DNA of 64,000 bases from Lentisphaeria bacterium (GCA_018265615.1 JABLYX010000001.1:124001-188000); one strand, 5' to 3'; positions 13,499 through 23,598 are shown, numbered from the stretch's first letter. Numbers and translations are program-made. The notes: generated by a model from the sequence alone, not told the origin.

Positions 13499-15373
13499 AT
13501 GAAAGATTATGATGTTATTGTAATCGGGGCCGGCCATGCCGGATGTGAAGCCGCTTTCGCGGCGGCGCGTGCGGGAGCGTCGGTTCTGCTGATTACGCTG
13601 AATATGGATCACATTGCCCAGATGAGCTGCAATCCGGCAATCGGCGGCATCGCCAAAGGGCAGGTCGTCCGGGAAATCGATGCGATGGGCGGCGCGCAGG
13701 GTATGGTGACGGACGCTGCTTCAATTCAGTTCCGCATGCTGAACCAAACCAAGGGGCCTGCCGTCTGGTCGCCCCGGTCGCAATGCGACAAGGTTGCTTA
13801 TCAGCGCGGAATGAAGCTGCTGCTCGAGGAAACCCCGGGAATCGATATTCTGCAGGCGGAGGTTACCGGGTTTCTCGTCGCAAACGGATCAATCGCCGGC
13901 GTTGAAAACCAGTTCGGCGACCAGATCCGCTGCCGGGCCGCAATCGTCACAACCGGAACCTTCCTGAACGGGAAGCTGCATTACGGCATGAGGAATTTTC
14001 CCGGCGGCAGAGCGGGCGATTTTCCGTCGAACGCACTTTCCACGGCGTTATCAGGGCAGCTCGGGCTTCGGCTCGGACGGCTCAAAACCGGGACTCCTCC
14101 GCGGATTCTCGCCAAAACGATCGATTTCTCCGCCATGCGCCTCCAGGAAGCCGAGGGGCAGGAGGAGGAATTCTGCAGCTGGAGCGCCGTATTGCGTCCC
14201 CCCCTTCCCTGCGCCCGGCGGCATGATCTGCCGTGCTATATGGCCTATTCCACGGAGAAAACGGCGGATATCGTCCGAAGCAACATTCAATATTCTCCGA
14301 TGTATCAGGGGATCATCAAAGGGATAGGAACGCGCTACTGCCCCTCGTTTGAGGATAAAGTCATACGTTTTCCGCAGCATCCGGTCCATCTTCTCTATCT
14401 CGAGCCGGAGGGGGCGCAGACTGGAGAATATTACATCAACGGCATCTCCACGAGCCTCCCGGTCGAGGTTCAGCGGCAGATGGTGCAGTCGGTTCCCGGC
14501 ATGGAGCACGCGGTTGTTTCCCGGTACGCATATGCGATTGAATATGATTTTCTCTATCCGGACCAGCTGGAGCGGTCGCTGCGCGTCAAGGCGTATCCGA
14601 ACCTGTTCAGCGCCGGGCAGATCAATGGAACCAGCGGCTATGAGGAGGCGGCCGGTCAGGGACTTGTCGCCGGGCTCAACGCGGCGCGGATCGCAGCCGA
14701 AAAAGCTCCGGTCGAGTTCGGGCGCGATAAAAGCTATATCGGCGTCATGATCGACGACCTCTGCACGAAGGAGATCATTGAGCCGTACCGCCTGTTCACG
14801 AGCCGGGCCGAATACCGGCTGCACCTGCGGCAGGACAACGCCGATCTGCGTCTTTCGGAGTCGGCGCACGAACTGGGGTTGCTGCCGGAGGAGAAATACC
14901 GGGAATTCACGGAGTACCGGATGGAGTTGGAGCGCGTCCTTTCGCATTGCCGGAATACGAAGTCGGCCGGAAAGAGCCTGCTGATCCATCTGAAGGAGCT
15001 GCCGGACTCCACCGATCTGGAGACGGCGCGCACACGCCTCCCCTTCCCCGCCGGATTGCTGCCGGATTTCCCGGAAGGCCGGCTTGGCCGCCGCGTCTGG
15101 CGCGAGCTCATGGTAGAGGCGCGCTATGACGGATATCTGCAGCGGGAAGCGGTGGAGATTAATCGGATGCGGAAGCTCGAGATACTGGATATTCCCCCCG
15201 GTTTCGACTATGATGCCGTCAAGGGGTTGAGCAATGAAGCCCGGGCCAAGCTCATGAAGGTGTGCCCGACCACCCTGGCTCAGGCCGGCCGGATCGACGG
15301 CGTAACCCCCTCCGATATCGCCCTGCTTCAGGTGTCGATCGTGCGGCGGAAACGGGAGACCCCTGTATCATGA
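13499..15373 (+). CDS. mnmG: tRNA uridine-5-carboxymethylaminomethyl modification enzyme MnmG (GidA)
   Basis: 624 aa, the usual length. An FAD-binding Rossmann motif VIGAGHAGCEAAFAAARAG is at the N-terminus, followed by the family signatures CNPAIGGIAKGQVVREIDAM near residue 45 and NGTSGYEEAAGQGLVAGLNA near residue 380. The C-terminal domain ends with NEARAKLMKVCPTTLAQAGR. With MnmE it installs the cmnm5 group at wobble U34 in tRNA. It is the first host gene after the dif/prophage junction and overlaps the next gene start (ATGA). Confidence 0.97.
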   Translation: MKDYDVIVIGAGHAGCEAAFAAARAGASVLLITLNMDHIAQMSCNPAIGGIAKGQVVREIDAMGGAQGMVTDAASIQFRMLNQTKGPAVWSPRSQCDKVAYQRGMKLLLEETPGIDILQAEVTGFLVANGSIAGVENQFGDQIRCRAAIVTTGTFLNGKLHYGMRNFPGGRAGDFPSNALSTALSGQLGLRLGRLKTGTPPRILAKTIDFSAMRLQEAEGQEEEFCSWSAVLRPPLPCARRHDLPCYMAYSTEKTADIVRSNIQYSPMYQGIIKGIGTRYCPSFEDKVIRFPQHPVHLLYLEPEGAQTGEYYINGISTSLPVEVQRQMVQSVPGMEHAVVSRYAYAIEYDFLYPDQLERSLRVKAYPNLFSAGQINGTSGYEEAAGQGLVAGLNAARIAAEKAPVEFGRDKSYIGVMIDDLCTKEIIEPYRLFTSRAEYRLHLRQDNADLRLSESAHELGLLPEEKYREFTEYRMELERVLSHCRNTKSAGKSLLIHLKELPDSTDLETARTRLPFPAGLLPDFPEGRLGRRVWRELMVEARYDGYLQREAVEINRMRKLEILDIPPGFDYDAVKGLSNEARAKLMKVCPTTLAQAGRIDGVTPSDIALLQVSIVRRKRETPVS

Positions 15374-16305
15374 GCCGTCTTGCCGCAACCGCCTGGAGCC
15401 GGCTCCGCCGCAGTCCGCCGGCGATGATTTCGCTCGGCGTTGTTCTGCTGTATGTGCTGGCCGCGGCCGGAACCGAGCTGTATGCCGTCTGGTGTGAAAA
15501 CAGCGGGCAGATTCCGCTTTACAATCTTACGGATGACGCCGCACGCTATGCGCCCCCCTCCCCTTCGCATTGGCTCGGAACCGACTATCAGGGGCGCGAC
15601 GTGCTGCTCCGGGCAGTTGCGGGCAGCGCAACCGCGGTGAAAGTCGGCGTAATTGCAAGCCTGATCTCCGCCGTGATCGGCGTGGTGCTCGGGGCGGCGG
15701 CAGGATTCTTCGGCGGCAGATTCGATGATATTGTGGTCTGGGTCTACAGCACGTTTGCCTCCATGCCGACGCTGCTGTTCATTCTCGCCTTCGCACTGCT
15801 TGTTTCGCGCAACTTCCTGCCGCCCGGACTGATGCGAATTGCGGAGGGGGCGGGCTCCATTCTGCGGGCCGAACCCGGGATGCTGGCGGTCTACCTGGCG
15901 ATCGGCATTACGGGATGGGTTACGCTCTGCCGTGTGGTCCGCGCCGAGGCGATGCGGCTCCGGACCATGCCGTTCGTGGCCGCGGCGCGGGTCGCGGGCG
16001 TCAGCAGCCCGGTCATTATCCGGCGCCACATCCTGCCGAATGTGTTCCATCTGGTCATCATCTACTTCACGCTCTCGTTCGCGGGGGCGATCATGCTTGA
16101 AGTCATCGTAAGCTATCTCGGCTTCGGCATCCAGGGCGCACCGAGCTGGGGCGTTATGATCTCTGACGGGCAGGAGCGGCTGTGGCGCGGAATCTGGTGG
16201 GAAATAGCCGCCGCAACCGGGTTCATGTTCGTGCTCGTTCTCGCCTTGAACGTGCTCGGCGACGCCCTGCGGGACGCACTCGATCCGAGGCAGCGGAGCC
16301 GGTAG
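15370..16305 (+). CDS. Peptide/nickel-type ABC transporter permease (OppC/DppC family)
   Basis: 311 aa from the ATG that overlaps the mnmG stop. It has a first N-terminal helix (AMISLGVVLLYVLAAAGTEL), the periplasmic signature HWLGTDYQGRDVLLRAVAGS, then five more helices. The binding-protein-dependent permease loop (FVAAARVAGVSSPVIIRRHI) is near residue 205. This is the DppC/OppC half; the partner permease, ATPases and binding protein are not in the window, so the complex must be encoded elsewhere. Substrate not determinable. Confidence 0.9.
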   Translation: MSRLAATAWSRLRRSPPAMISLGVVLLYVLAAAGTELYAVWCENSGQIPLYNLTDDAARYAPPSPSHWLGTDYQGRDVLLRAVAGSATAVKVGVIASLISAVIGVVLGAAAGFFGGRFDDIVVWVYSTFASMPTLLFILAFALLVSRNFLPPGLMRIAEGAGSILRAEPGMLAVYLAIGITGWVTLCRVVRAEAMRLRTMPFVAAARVAGVSSPVIIRRHILPNVFHLVIIYFTLSFAGAIMLEVIVSYLGFGIQGAPSWGVMISDGQERLWRGIWWEIAAATGFMFVLVLALNVLGDALRDALDPRQRSR

Positions 16306-16308
16306 CTC

Positions 16309-17310
16309 CTATTCCGCCGGTTCGGCGACTTCAATGCTCCCCTCCCCCGGCTCCGGTTCCCGCGGGTCGAGCTCTTCGAGGAACGCGACGCCGATCAGCC
16401 GGTAGAACACCCAGAGCGGCAGCACCAGGAGCGCCCTGACATATGGAACATTGGTCAGGAGGAGGAAAAAGATGCAGCAGGTGACGCACGACGCGGCGGC
16501 GACCAGCACGATAAAACCGCATATGACGATCATCATGACCAGATAAAAGAGGAAGCAGATCCAGAACCGTTTCCAGAAGAGACGGTTCATGATGCGGATC
16601 CCCTCCCCGAACGTGAGTTTGTCGCGGTACATGATCGGGATCAGCAGCTGGTAGAAGAACCAGCAGTAGTAATTCAGGATGAGCGCGACGACCATCCAGG
16701 CCCCCGCCCAGCACCAGAGGCCCGTCCCCGGCAGGGAGATCTGATGGGTATTGCTCAGATCCTTCACCCAGGGGACGGCCTGAAATGCGGTTCCGGCGAG
16801 AAATGCCATGTTGACCGCGAAAACCGCGCAGCTGATCAGAAGTGTCCACCAGAAATAGGAGTTGCCCTCCGCCCGGAATTCCCTCCACGGCTTCCGGATC
16901 TCCCCGGTTCCGCGCAGCAGGTTCGCCAACAGGACGAACTCAAACCGGCAGCGGACCCAGTAGAGCACCACGCACAGGAGCAGGTATATGCCGTATGCGC
17001 CGGCGATCAGGTACAGCGTGCCGGCGGCAAACCCGGTTTCCCGGATGATCCGTTCGAACAGCGAACCTTCCGTCCCTCCGGCGATTTTTCCGACAGCGCC
17101 CGCAAGCCGGGTCATGGTTTCCGGATCAGTGGAGAAGCGGTCGAAAAAGTGGCCGAGAATGCTCCCGAGATCGTAAACCAGCATGACCATCCATGCGCAG
17201 ACCCCGAGAATCAGCCAGCGTTCGAATTCGAACGGTTTGAACAGCAGCCGGACCATCTGTTCCCAGGAGCCGGTCAGCACCTTATCCAGTGAAATATGCC
17301 GTTTGGTCAT
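16309..17310 (-). CDS. Polytopic membrane protein, unknown function
   Basis: 333 aa. Start at 17310 chosen for the AGGGGG site before it; an upstream ATG is possible. About six hydrophobic segments are visible, for example WLILGVCAWMVMLVYDLG, LICS-like AYGIYLLLCVVLYWV, VFAVNMAFLAG and IVICGFIVLVAAASCVTCCI. The cytoplasmic end is acidic (ELDPREPEPGEGSIEVAE). A similar style of membrane protein, possibly a paralogue, is cut by the right edge of the window. Converges with the permease gene three bases away. Confidence 0.75.
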   Translation of the reverse strand: MTKRHISLDKVLTGSWEQMVRLLFKPFEFERWLILGVCAWMVMLVYDLGSILGHFFDRFSTDPETMTRLAGAVGKIAGGTEGSLFERIIRETGFAAGTLYLIAGAYGIYLLLCVVLYWVRCRFEFVLLANLLRGTGEIRKPWREFRAEGNSYFWWTLLISCAVFAVNMAFLAGTAFQAVPWVKDLSNTHQISLPGTGLWCWAGAWMVVALILNYYCWFFYQLLIPIMYRDKLTFGEGIRIMNRLFWKRFWICFLFYLVMMIVICGFIVLVAAASCVTCCIFFLLLTNVPYVRALLVLPLWVFYRLIGVAFLEELDPREPEPGEGSIEVAEPAE

Positions 17311-17414
17311 AAATCCCCCTGTGTTTTTCATTTAAAGTAATGTCGTTACGGAAACGATGCAAGCGCCGGCGGAGAAGTTTGCGTTATTTTTCAAATGGAG
17401 GTATATTAAATGAT

Positions 17415-17939
17415 ATGGATTATGAAAGAGACAGAAGCCGGGATAATTTCCGGCTGTTGACGGCATTCGGCATGATTTTCGTTCTGTTCGCGCTTTTTCT
17501 CGGGCGGGAAACGGTCTGGAAGCCGTGCCGGGAGGCCGTTGCCTCCCGTGCCTGGAGGGCGACGCCGGCTGTCGTCGTGTCGGGCAGGGTCGAAGCTGTT
17601 CCGCGCTCCGGCCGCCCGGTGTTCCGGATCGATTACCGGTACGGATACGACGGTGTGAATTACGGGTCGACCCGCTACGGCTTTTTTCCGGACAGCATGC
17701 CGGAGGAGGCCGACGGGCTCCTGCCGCTCCTGACGGAATTTCCAGCGGGCAAGAAGATCATCTGCTATGTCGATCCGGCTTCTCCGCTGGAGGCGGTGCT
17801 GAACCGGGATATCCCTCTGCGGTACTATATTCATGCCGCCGTCGTTCTTGTCACCGGCATTCTCGGAGTATGGCTTTTTATCTATGCCGTCCGGGCGCGC
17901 CGCCGGGAGAGGAGATGCCATGCGGATTGTCAAGGCTGA
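17415..17939 (+). CDS. DUF3592-type membrane protein
   Basis: 174 aa from the ATG at 17415. One N-terminal helix (LLTAFGMIFVLFALFLG), a soluble beta-rich middle with a YRYGYDGVNYGSTRYGFF motif and a CYVDPASPLEAVLNR motif, then a second helix (AAVVLVTGILGVWLFIYAV). The middle motifs are those of the DUF3592 family, whose role is not established. The gene overlaps the following acetyltransferase start by 20 bases, suggesting one transcript. Confidence 0.7.
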   Translation: MDYERDRSRDNFRLLTAFGMIFVLFALFLGRETVWKPCREAVASRAWRATPAVVVSGRVEAVPRSGRPVFRIDYRYGYDGVNYGSTRYGFFPDSMPEEADGLLPLLTEFPAGKKIICYVDPASPLEAVLNRDIPLRYYIHAAVVLVTGILGVWLFIYAVRARRRERRCHADCQG

Positions 17940-18360
17940 ACCGGACCGGCTCGCCGAGGCGGTCGGATTGGCCGGACTGTTATGGCCGGGCCATTCATCT
18001 GATGAGTTGTCCGATGAATTGCGCGGGGGCATCGGCAGTCCGGATGCCGCGATATTTCTGGCCTGCCGGGAGGAGCGGACGGTCGGCTACGCTCAGTGCA
18101 GCATCCGCCGGGAGTATGTGACAGGGTGCTCTTCTTTCCCCGTCGGCTATCTCGAAGGGATCTTTGTGTGCGGAGAGTTCCGCCGGAACGGAATCGCCGC
18201 GCGTCTGCTGGAGGCATGCGAAGCGTGGGCGCGCGGGAAAGGATGCCTGGAATTCGCCAGCGACTGCGAACTCGGCAACGAGCCGAGCCGGCATTTTCAC
18301 CTCGGCTCCGGATTCTCCGAGGCGGAGCGTGTCATCTGTTTCGTGAAGCCGCTGCGGTGA
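17920..18360 (+). CDS. GNAT acetyltransferase of the aminoglycoside 6'-N-acetyltransferase type
   Basis: 146 aa from the ATG at 17920 (GGAGAGGAGATGCC site). Motifs in order: GLLWPGHSSDELSDEL near the N-terminus, YVTGCSSFPVGYLEGIFV, the acetyl-CoA loop RRNGIAARLLEACEAWARGK, LEFASDCELGNEPSRHFHLG and the ending GFSEAERVICFVKPL. Length and these blocks match AAC(6')-I enzymes, which acetylate the 6'-amino group of aminoglycosides. Whether this host copy confers resistance is unknown; chromosomal relatives may have other amine substrates. Confidence 0.85.
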   Translation: MRIVKAEPDRLAEAVGLAGLLWPGHSSDELSDELRGGIGSPDAAIFLACREERTVGYAQCSIRREYVTGCSSFPVGYLEGIFVCGEFRRNGIAARLLEACEAWARGKGCLEFASDCELGNEPSRHFHLGSGFSEAERVICFVKPLR

Positions 18361-18362
18361 TC

Positions 18363-19478
18363 TCATTCAAAAAGCGGATAGACGCGATATTCACCGTTCG
18401 CCGCAGGCACTTCCCCGGATGCGAGATAGAGCACATTCGCGCTGAAATCGAAGATCACGCTGTACATATTATTCGCCAGCAGCACGTGCGTATTGCGCAG
18501 GACGTCCATCATTGCGGCAGGTGTGTCGAGCGGCAGGGCGGCCCGGGCGGTTCGTTCCACTCCGGTGTCGGGGACGGCGTTTCCGGCCTGTGCCGTGTTG
18601 TCGGCGGTGATCATGCCATCAACGGCCTCCCGTTTTCTGACGGTTCCGTCCGGTGTGCGTTCATAGACGGCGATCCGGCCCGATTTTGCGTGACTCAGGC
18701 CGATCGTGAACGGCATGCCGGGCGGCATGGAAAGGATCGCGGATTCCGCACTGTCGAAATCGCGGGCGGTTTCCGCAATCTCGCGCATGCGCAGGAAAAC
18801 CGGCATCTCCGTTTCCCCTGATGAATGCCCCAACTGGTTGAAGCTCAGCGCAATTCCTTCTGAATTGATGACATCCAGCGCTCCGATCATGCCGGAAAAG
18901 CCGAGGTATACGGTTGGCAGCCGCCCTCCTCCGCCGGGAACCCGGAATATCGTGACCCAGTACTGCCCGACTCCGGCCAGCCCGTCCCAGTCGAGGTTGT
19001 GCGCATGCAGGACGCCGCCTGCCGGAAGCGTGCGCAATACCTGTCGGCACCCCATCCGGAGGCGGCCGAGATCAAGGAAGCAGTTCCCGAGCTTCATTGT
19101 CTCCGGCCTGGCTCCGGACGCCTCCGCCAGGGCTTCGACTTCCATGTTCCAGCGGGGACTGATGCGTTCGAACAGCTCAGTTGCGCGCCGGAAGAGCTCC
19201 GTTCCGGCTTCCCCGCCGGCGAAGCTCCCGATATAGTATTTTTCAAGCAGGCGGATTCCGAGCTTTTGTTCGGAACCGTGGATGCGGCCCGCTTCCGCCG
19301 GATCACCGGAGAGGGTCACGACTGCCGGAGTTCCCCGGATTGCCCGGCAGGCGAAGCAGCAGACCCTTCCCGCGTCGGAAAGGACTCCGCACCCCGCCAG
19401 TATGCCGAACAGGACGGCGGCGGCAAGCAGAGCAATCATCCGCCGCCGCGTCCATTTGAATTTGAATCTCAGCCGCAT
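18363..19478 (-). CDS. C45-type acyltransferase/Ntn-hydrolase, exported
   Basis: 371 aa from the ATG at 19478, chosen for the AAGGAGG site. The N-terminus has basic residues (RFKFKWTRRRM), then ALLAAAVLFGILAGCGVLSD, with a lipobox-like AGC, so a lipoprotein is likely. The C45/acyl-CoA:6-aminopenicillanic-acid acyltransferase pattern is visible: GCRQVLRTLPAGGVLHAHNLDWDG, where Cys would be the autocatalytic nucleophile and NLDW a core motif, and later MITADNTAQAG. Such enzymes cleave amide bonds. Divergent from the sugar permease with a shared palindrome. Confidence 0.7.
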   Translation of the reverse strand: MRLRFKFKWTRRRMIALLAAAVLFGILAGCGVLSDAGRVCCFACRAIRGTPAVVTLSGDPAEAGRIHGSEQKLGIRLLEKYYIGSFAGGEAGTELFRRATELFERISPRWNMEVEALAEASGARPETMKLGNCFLDLGRLRMGCRQVLRTLPAGGVLHAHNLDWDGLAGVGQYWVTIFRVPGGGGRLPTVYLGFSGMIGALDVINSEGIALSFNQLGHSSGETEMPVFLRMREIAETARDFDSAESAILSMPPGMPFTIGLSHAKSGRIAVYERTPDGTVRKREAVDGMITADNTAQAGNAVPDTGVERTARAALPLDTPAAMMDVLRNTHVLLANNMYSVIFDFSANVLYLASGEVPAANGEYRVYPLFE

Positions 19479-19504
19479 GTGCGCCTCCTTCGGTACCATA
19501 CACC

Positions 19505-19544
19505 GCAATTTAAAAATTGCAATCCTGAAGAATCGTGGTATATT
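19505..19544 (+). promoter_or_regulatory. Promoter with overlapping palindrome upstream of the GRP-type permease
   Basis: GCAATTT-AA-AAATTGC (19505-19520) is a 7-2-7 palindrome that overlaps the -35 hexamer TTGCAA (19517-19522). A 16-base spacer leads to TATATT (19539-19544). The layout suggests repression of the rightward permease gene, possibly also of the divergent C45 gene. The regulator is unknown. Confidence 0.5.
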
Positions 19545-19582
19545 CTTTTACAGAGGAGCTTAATTGAGAAGGAGGAGTTATC

Positions 19583-20581
19583 ATGTTTTTTGTCAATGAT
19601 TACGGACTGGCCGTCTTTTTCTGCGTCATTACGATGCTGTGCTGGGGCTCATGGGGGAACACCCAGAAGCTGGCCGGAAAGAACTGGCGTTATGAACTTT
19701 TCTACTGGGATTATGTTCTGGGGGTGCTTTTGCTCAGCATTCTCGCGGGGCTCACGCTCGGCAGCTTCGGGACGGAGGGCAGAAGCTTCCTCCCCGATCT
19801 GCAGCAGGCGGGCTGGGGCAACATCGGCAGCGCATTTGCCGGCGGAGTGATTTTCAATGCCGCGAATCTGCTGTTGGCGGCCGCGATTTCGATTGCGGGG
19901 ATGTCGGTGGCGTTCCCCGTCGGCATCGGGCTGGCGCTGATTCTCGGAGTTGTGATCAACTACTTCGGGGAGCCGAAAGGCAATCCTGTGCTGCTCTTCT
20001 CCGGCGTGGCGCTGATTGCGGTGGCGATCCTGATGAACGCATTCGCATACAAGCTCAAGGAGCGCGGCGGACAGAAAGTTCCGATGAAGGGAATTGTGCT
20101 TGCGGTCGTCTGCGGTGTTCTGATGGCTTTCTTCTACCGATTCGTTGCGGCCTCGATGGATATGAACTTCATCGCTCCCGCGGCGGGGAAGCTGACGCCC
20201 TACTCCGCGTTCTTCATTTTTGCGGTCGGCATTTTCCTGAGCACTTTTCTGTTCAACACGATCGCGATGAAACATCCGGTTTCGGGGACGCCGCTGTCGC
20301 TTTCGGCCTACTTCCGAGGGGGGATTCCGATCCACATCGTGGGGCTGCTCGGCGGCGGGATCTGGGGCGTCGGCAACGTGCTGAACCTGGTGGCGGCGGG
20401 GAAAGCGGGTCCGGCGATCTCCTACGGGCTCGGCCAGGGGGCCACGCTGGTGGCGGCCCTCTGGGGTATCCTGATCTGGAAGGAGTTCAAAGGCGCTCCG
20501 CGTATCTCGCATCTCCTGAACATCGGCATGTTTGTGGTTTTTCTCGCCGGCCTCGCCCTGGTGATCAAAGCCGGCGCGTAG
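19583..20581 (+). CDS. GRP/GlcU-type sugar uptake permease (DMT superfamily)
   Basis: 332 aa with ten hydrophobic segments. It begins with the family-like CVITMLCWGSWGNTQKLAGK, and contains VAFPVGIGLALILGVVINYF and GIWGVGNVLNLVAAGKAGPA. This is the glucose/ribose porter branch of the drug/metabolite transporter superfamily, inner-membrane secondary carriers for sugars or nucleosides. GAGAAGGAGG precedes the ATG. Substrate not known; the only neighbour clue is the divergent C45 hydrolase. Confidence 0.85.
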   Translation: MFFVNDYGLAVFFCVITMLCWGSWGNTQKLAGKNWRYELFYWDYVLGVLLLSILAGLTLGSFGTEGRSFLPDLQQAGWGNIGSAFAGGVIFNAANLLLAAAISIAGMSVAFPVGIGLALILGVVINYFGEPKGNPVLLFSGVALIAVAILMNAFAYKLKERGGQKVPMKGIVLAVVCGVLMAFFYRFVAASMDMNFIAPAAGKLTPYSAFFIFAVGIFLSTFLFNTIAMKHPVSGTPLSLSAYFRGGIPIHIVGLLGGGIWGVGNVLNLVAAGKAGPAISYGLGQGATLVAALWGILIWKEFKGAPRISHLLNIGMFVVFLAGLALVIKAGA

Positions 20582-20586
20582 AGCAT

Positions 20587-20904
20587 TCATTCGACGCGCA
20601 GCAGGCCGTTTGCATCGATCGTCATCCGGCGGCGGAAATCGATGGTGTGGTTGCGTTCGGTGTGACCATACGGAAACCCCGTATAAACCGGGCAGGCGAG
20701 AGTCTCCGCGAACGGCTTCAGCATTGTTTCCGGATCGGTTCCGCATTCCGGAAAGGTTCCGAACACCACCGCGGCGCAGCGGTCAAAAAATCCGATGCTT
20801 TTCAGGCGGTCCAGCATCATGAGGATTGCCGGACTTTTCCGGCCGGGACACTCGATGAACAGCACCCTGCCTGTTGTATCCGGCCGGTACGGCGTTCCGC
20901 TCAT
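20587..20904 (-). pseudogene. LD-carboxypeptidase (S66) C-terminal remnant
   Basis: 105 aa remain from a possible ATG at 20904. They match only the C-terminal half of S66 peptidases: VLFIECPGRKSPAILMMLDR, FFDRCAAVVFGTFPEC, and the catalytic-His region VYTGFPYGHTERNHTIDF. The N-terminal half with the catalytic Ser is absent, whereas full enzymes are about 300 aa. The ATG overlaps the stop of the upstream glycosidase remnant (ATGA), but this seems a chance of truncation rather than a working gene. Confidence 0.75.
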
Positions 20905-23198
20905 AGTGCCGACAGATTCCGCAGTGTGATCCGGAAGCGGCCGCATTCGACCAGGGTTGGATGATCTCCGGTCTCCTGGAGTTGAACCATTGAGCTGTCG
21001 GTAAACATCTGGCCGGAATTCAGCGCATTGGTGGCATAGCATACCAGAAGCCGGTCGGCGTCCGCGATTGTCGTACCCGGACTGAGCGCGGCGACGCTCA
21101 GGTTTGCGTTCTTCGTCTGGTTTTCCAACGTGACATCCTTCAGCTCTGCCAGATTGCCGGCGGGAGCGCACATGCCTTGAAATCGCGGAGTATTGACCGT
21201 CATGCGCTTTTTTCCGGCTTCGACGAACAGTTCGCCGGTCGAGGATTCGATCGTCTCCCAGTCGCGGCTGCGGTTGCCCGTCGGCAGGGCGCCCCGGTTT
21301 TTCAGTGCCCGGACAAATCCGGAGAACTCGAAACCCTTCTGTTGTGTTTCGACTGTTCCGGCATAGCCGGCTTCATATTCCAATACCTTACTGCCCAATC
21401 GCATCGGTATGCGGATGTCATCCGCCGGCTTGCCGGGCTTGACGTCCTGCGGCAAGTCGGTGCGCTCCAGCCCGAAACGGGTGAGCAGCGCAATGCGGGA
21501 CTGCCCGCCGTCCAATCCTTCATCCCAGAGATTATTCTCTCTGAGCGCCTGTTCTGAGAAGACCAGACGCACCCCTGTGTCCGCTTCCCGGGCGTCGCCG
21601 CGGGCATACAGCAGGGCCTCCTGCGCCATTGCGACGGTCGCGATCGGATCATCTGCCGATATCCAGGGGACAATCCTTGCTGAATTTGCAGTGCCGTTGA
21701 CGGGTGAATTGTGACGGACGAGGCTGTCGAATCCCTGAAAGGAGGCATATGCCGCCGAAAAACCCTCTTCGTAGCGGTACCGGTTCCAGAAATATGCCTG
21801 ATATTCGTTGACGCAGAACGGGCGCCCCGCGATCCGCATGTTGTTTAATGTACGGAACATCTTGAGCGAGGCGGCGATATCGCTCCCCTGGCTGAATGAG
21901 AGCCTGGCTCCATTCATCTGCGGATGTGCATGATAACCGTGCGCCATCACCAGATCGAGCTCCGCACGCAGTGAATTGTACCGGGCGTTTCCGGTCATAT
22001 CCCATACGAAGCCGATCGCCTTGCAGCCGATCTCCTGATGTACGGTCTGCCGGTAGAAGGCCAACATTTCGCGCCATTTTTTCATTACGAAAGCATTGGC
22101 CGCCCTGCCGCGGGCGTCGTCTTTGCTCAGGTCGTCGCGGGAAAACATTTCCGAGGCAGGGTCGCCGCAGAAACTCCGCCACTCCTCCCGTCCGCACTCC
22201 CAACTGAATTGCCTGCCGGAGGAAATGAAGCTCCTTGACCCTTGGGTCGAGGAGCTTCATTTTACCGATTTTTTTATCCACCTGAAATCCGGATGCGTAA
22301 AGGCCGTTGCTTCCGCCGCTGCGATTGCTCCAGGTAGCGGCCACGCAGCTGTTCGGTCCGGGCGACGGATTCCATTGGTCCGCCAGCTCCCGTCCGGCAT
22401 CCACCGGGATGGTTTGCGTTCCGGCCGTCCCGTTCAGCCGCAGCTCCCCCACCTGTCCTTCGGAGGGACACCAACCGGCGGTATGGAGCAGATAAAGGTA
22501 GTTTCCGTCGCAATCGGCGGGAACGGAGGCCCGCTCGAGGCCGCCGGGAAAACGGGAGGAGCGGAAAACCAGGAGGCTTCGCTCCCCCTGCCCGATCCTG
22601 AACGGGATTCCTGCATAGGCGGGCCGGCTCCGGTCAAAGCCCGAACCGTCGTTTTCCGGTCCCTGGTCTGTCCATCCTCCTTCCCCGTCCCCCGCGACCG
22701 GATCGGAGAAGCCCATGTTGGCGGTCGCCGAGAAGTCGAGTGCCGTTCCGCCGCCTTCTATCTGCAGATTCCGGTACCAGAGTTTGCCGGTGGACATCTG
22801 CGTTCCCAGCGACAGGATGAAATCGCCGTTCTGCGGCATCGGGAAGGTCACCTTCAGCCGTGTCCAGTCAAATGTTCCGAATTTGGCCCGTGCCTCGAAA
22901 ATCTTCCGTTCCCCGTTGACGGGCACCGACACCACCAACTTTGAGCCGCCGTACTTGCCGCCGGGGTTTTGGATCAGGTTTTCCCCTTTGACCTCTGCCG
23001 ACAGCGTGACGGTGCTGCCGCCGAATTTTTTCCAGAAAAAACGGCGGTGGATGCCGAGCAGTCCCCGGGTCGTTAATTCCCGGGGAACCTCGATCCGCAA
23101 CACTCCGTCGGTGGCGGAGATGTCCGCCTCCGGCGCGGTCTTTGTCCACAGGGAGAGATCATGCTCCTTCCGGAGATAAGGGAACTCTTCGGCGGCGG
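20901..23198 (-). pseudogene. Decayed secreted glycosidase (clan GH-A type), internal deletion and frameshift
   Basis: Two frames are needed. The upstream part (about 23198 to 22230) resembles the N-terminal beta-sandwich of the intact enzyme at 52161-55448, with the shared pattern ANMGFSDPVAGDGEGGWTDQ against ANMGFRDEVAGDEQGGWSDQ. The downstream part (22148 to 20901) resembles the second half of the barrel (RIAGRPFCVNEYQAYFWNRY, FQGFDSLVRHNSPVNGT). The catalytic acid/base segment between them is missing. The 5' end is fused to a pseudopilin remnant, so signal peptide and start are lost. Confidence 0.75.
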
Positions 23199-23516
23199 CC
23201 GGTAGGTGCGATAGCTGGAGACTCCGGATTCTTTACAGTAAAATATCTTTTTCGGCAGGTATTTTCCCGTGTTGACGAAAAAAGCCGGCCAGAACAACTT
23301 GGACTCATTCATCACTGTACGCGGATAGATGCCGTCAAAGCCGTCGCAATACATTGTGAGTGCGGTCCCCACCTGTTTGAGATTATTCACGCAGGAAATG
23401 GTGTTCGCCCGGCTTCGCGCCCTGTTCAGCGCCGGCAGCAGCATCCCCGCCAGAATCACGATGATTGCAATCACAATTAAAAGCTCAATCAGCGTGAATG
23501 TTTTCTTACGCCCCAT
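23073..23516 (-). pseudogene. Truncated type II pseudopilin
   Basis: The N-terminus is perfect: KKTFTLIELLIVIAIIVILA, then GMLLPALNRARSRANTISC and NNLKQVG. After about residue 108 (GVSSYRTYRPPP) the frame runs into the out-of-frame start of the glycosidase remnant and becomes nonsense. A deletion joined the two genes near 23200. Intact family members here are 207-235 aa and end with an ADGH motif, which is missing. Confidence 0.8.
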
Positions 23517-23598
23517 TGCAAGTCTCCTTCGGTTGATTGTTTCCTGGTAAACGCTTATGTCATATCATGCCGACCGTATTCCGCATCGGGCCGTCGCT

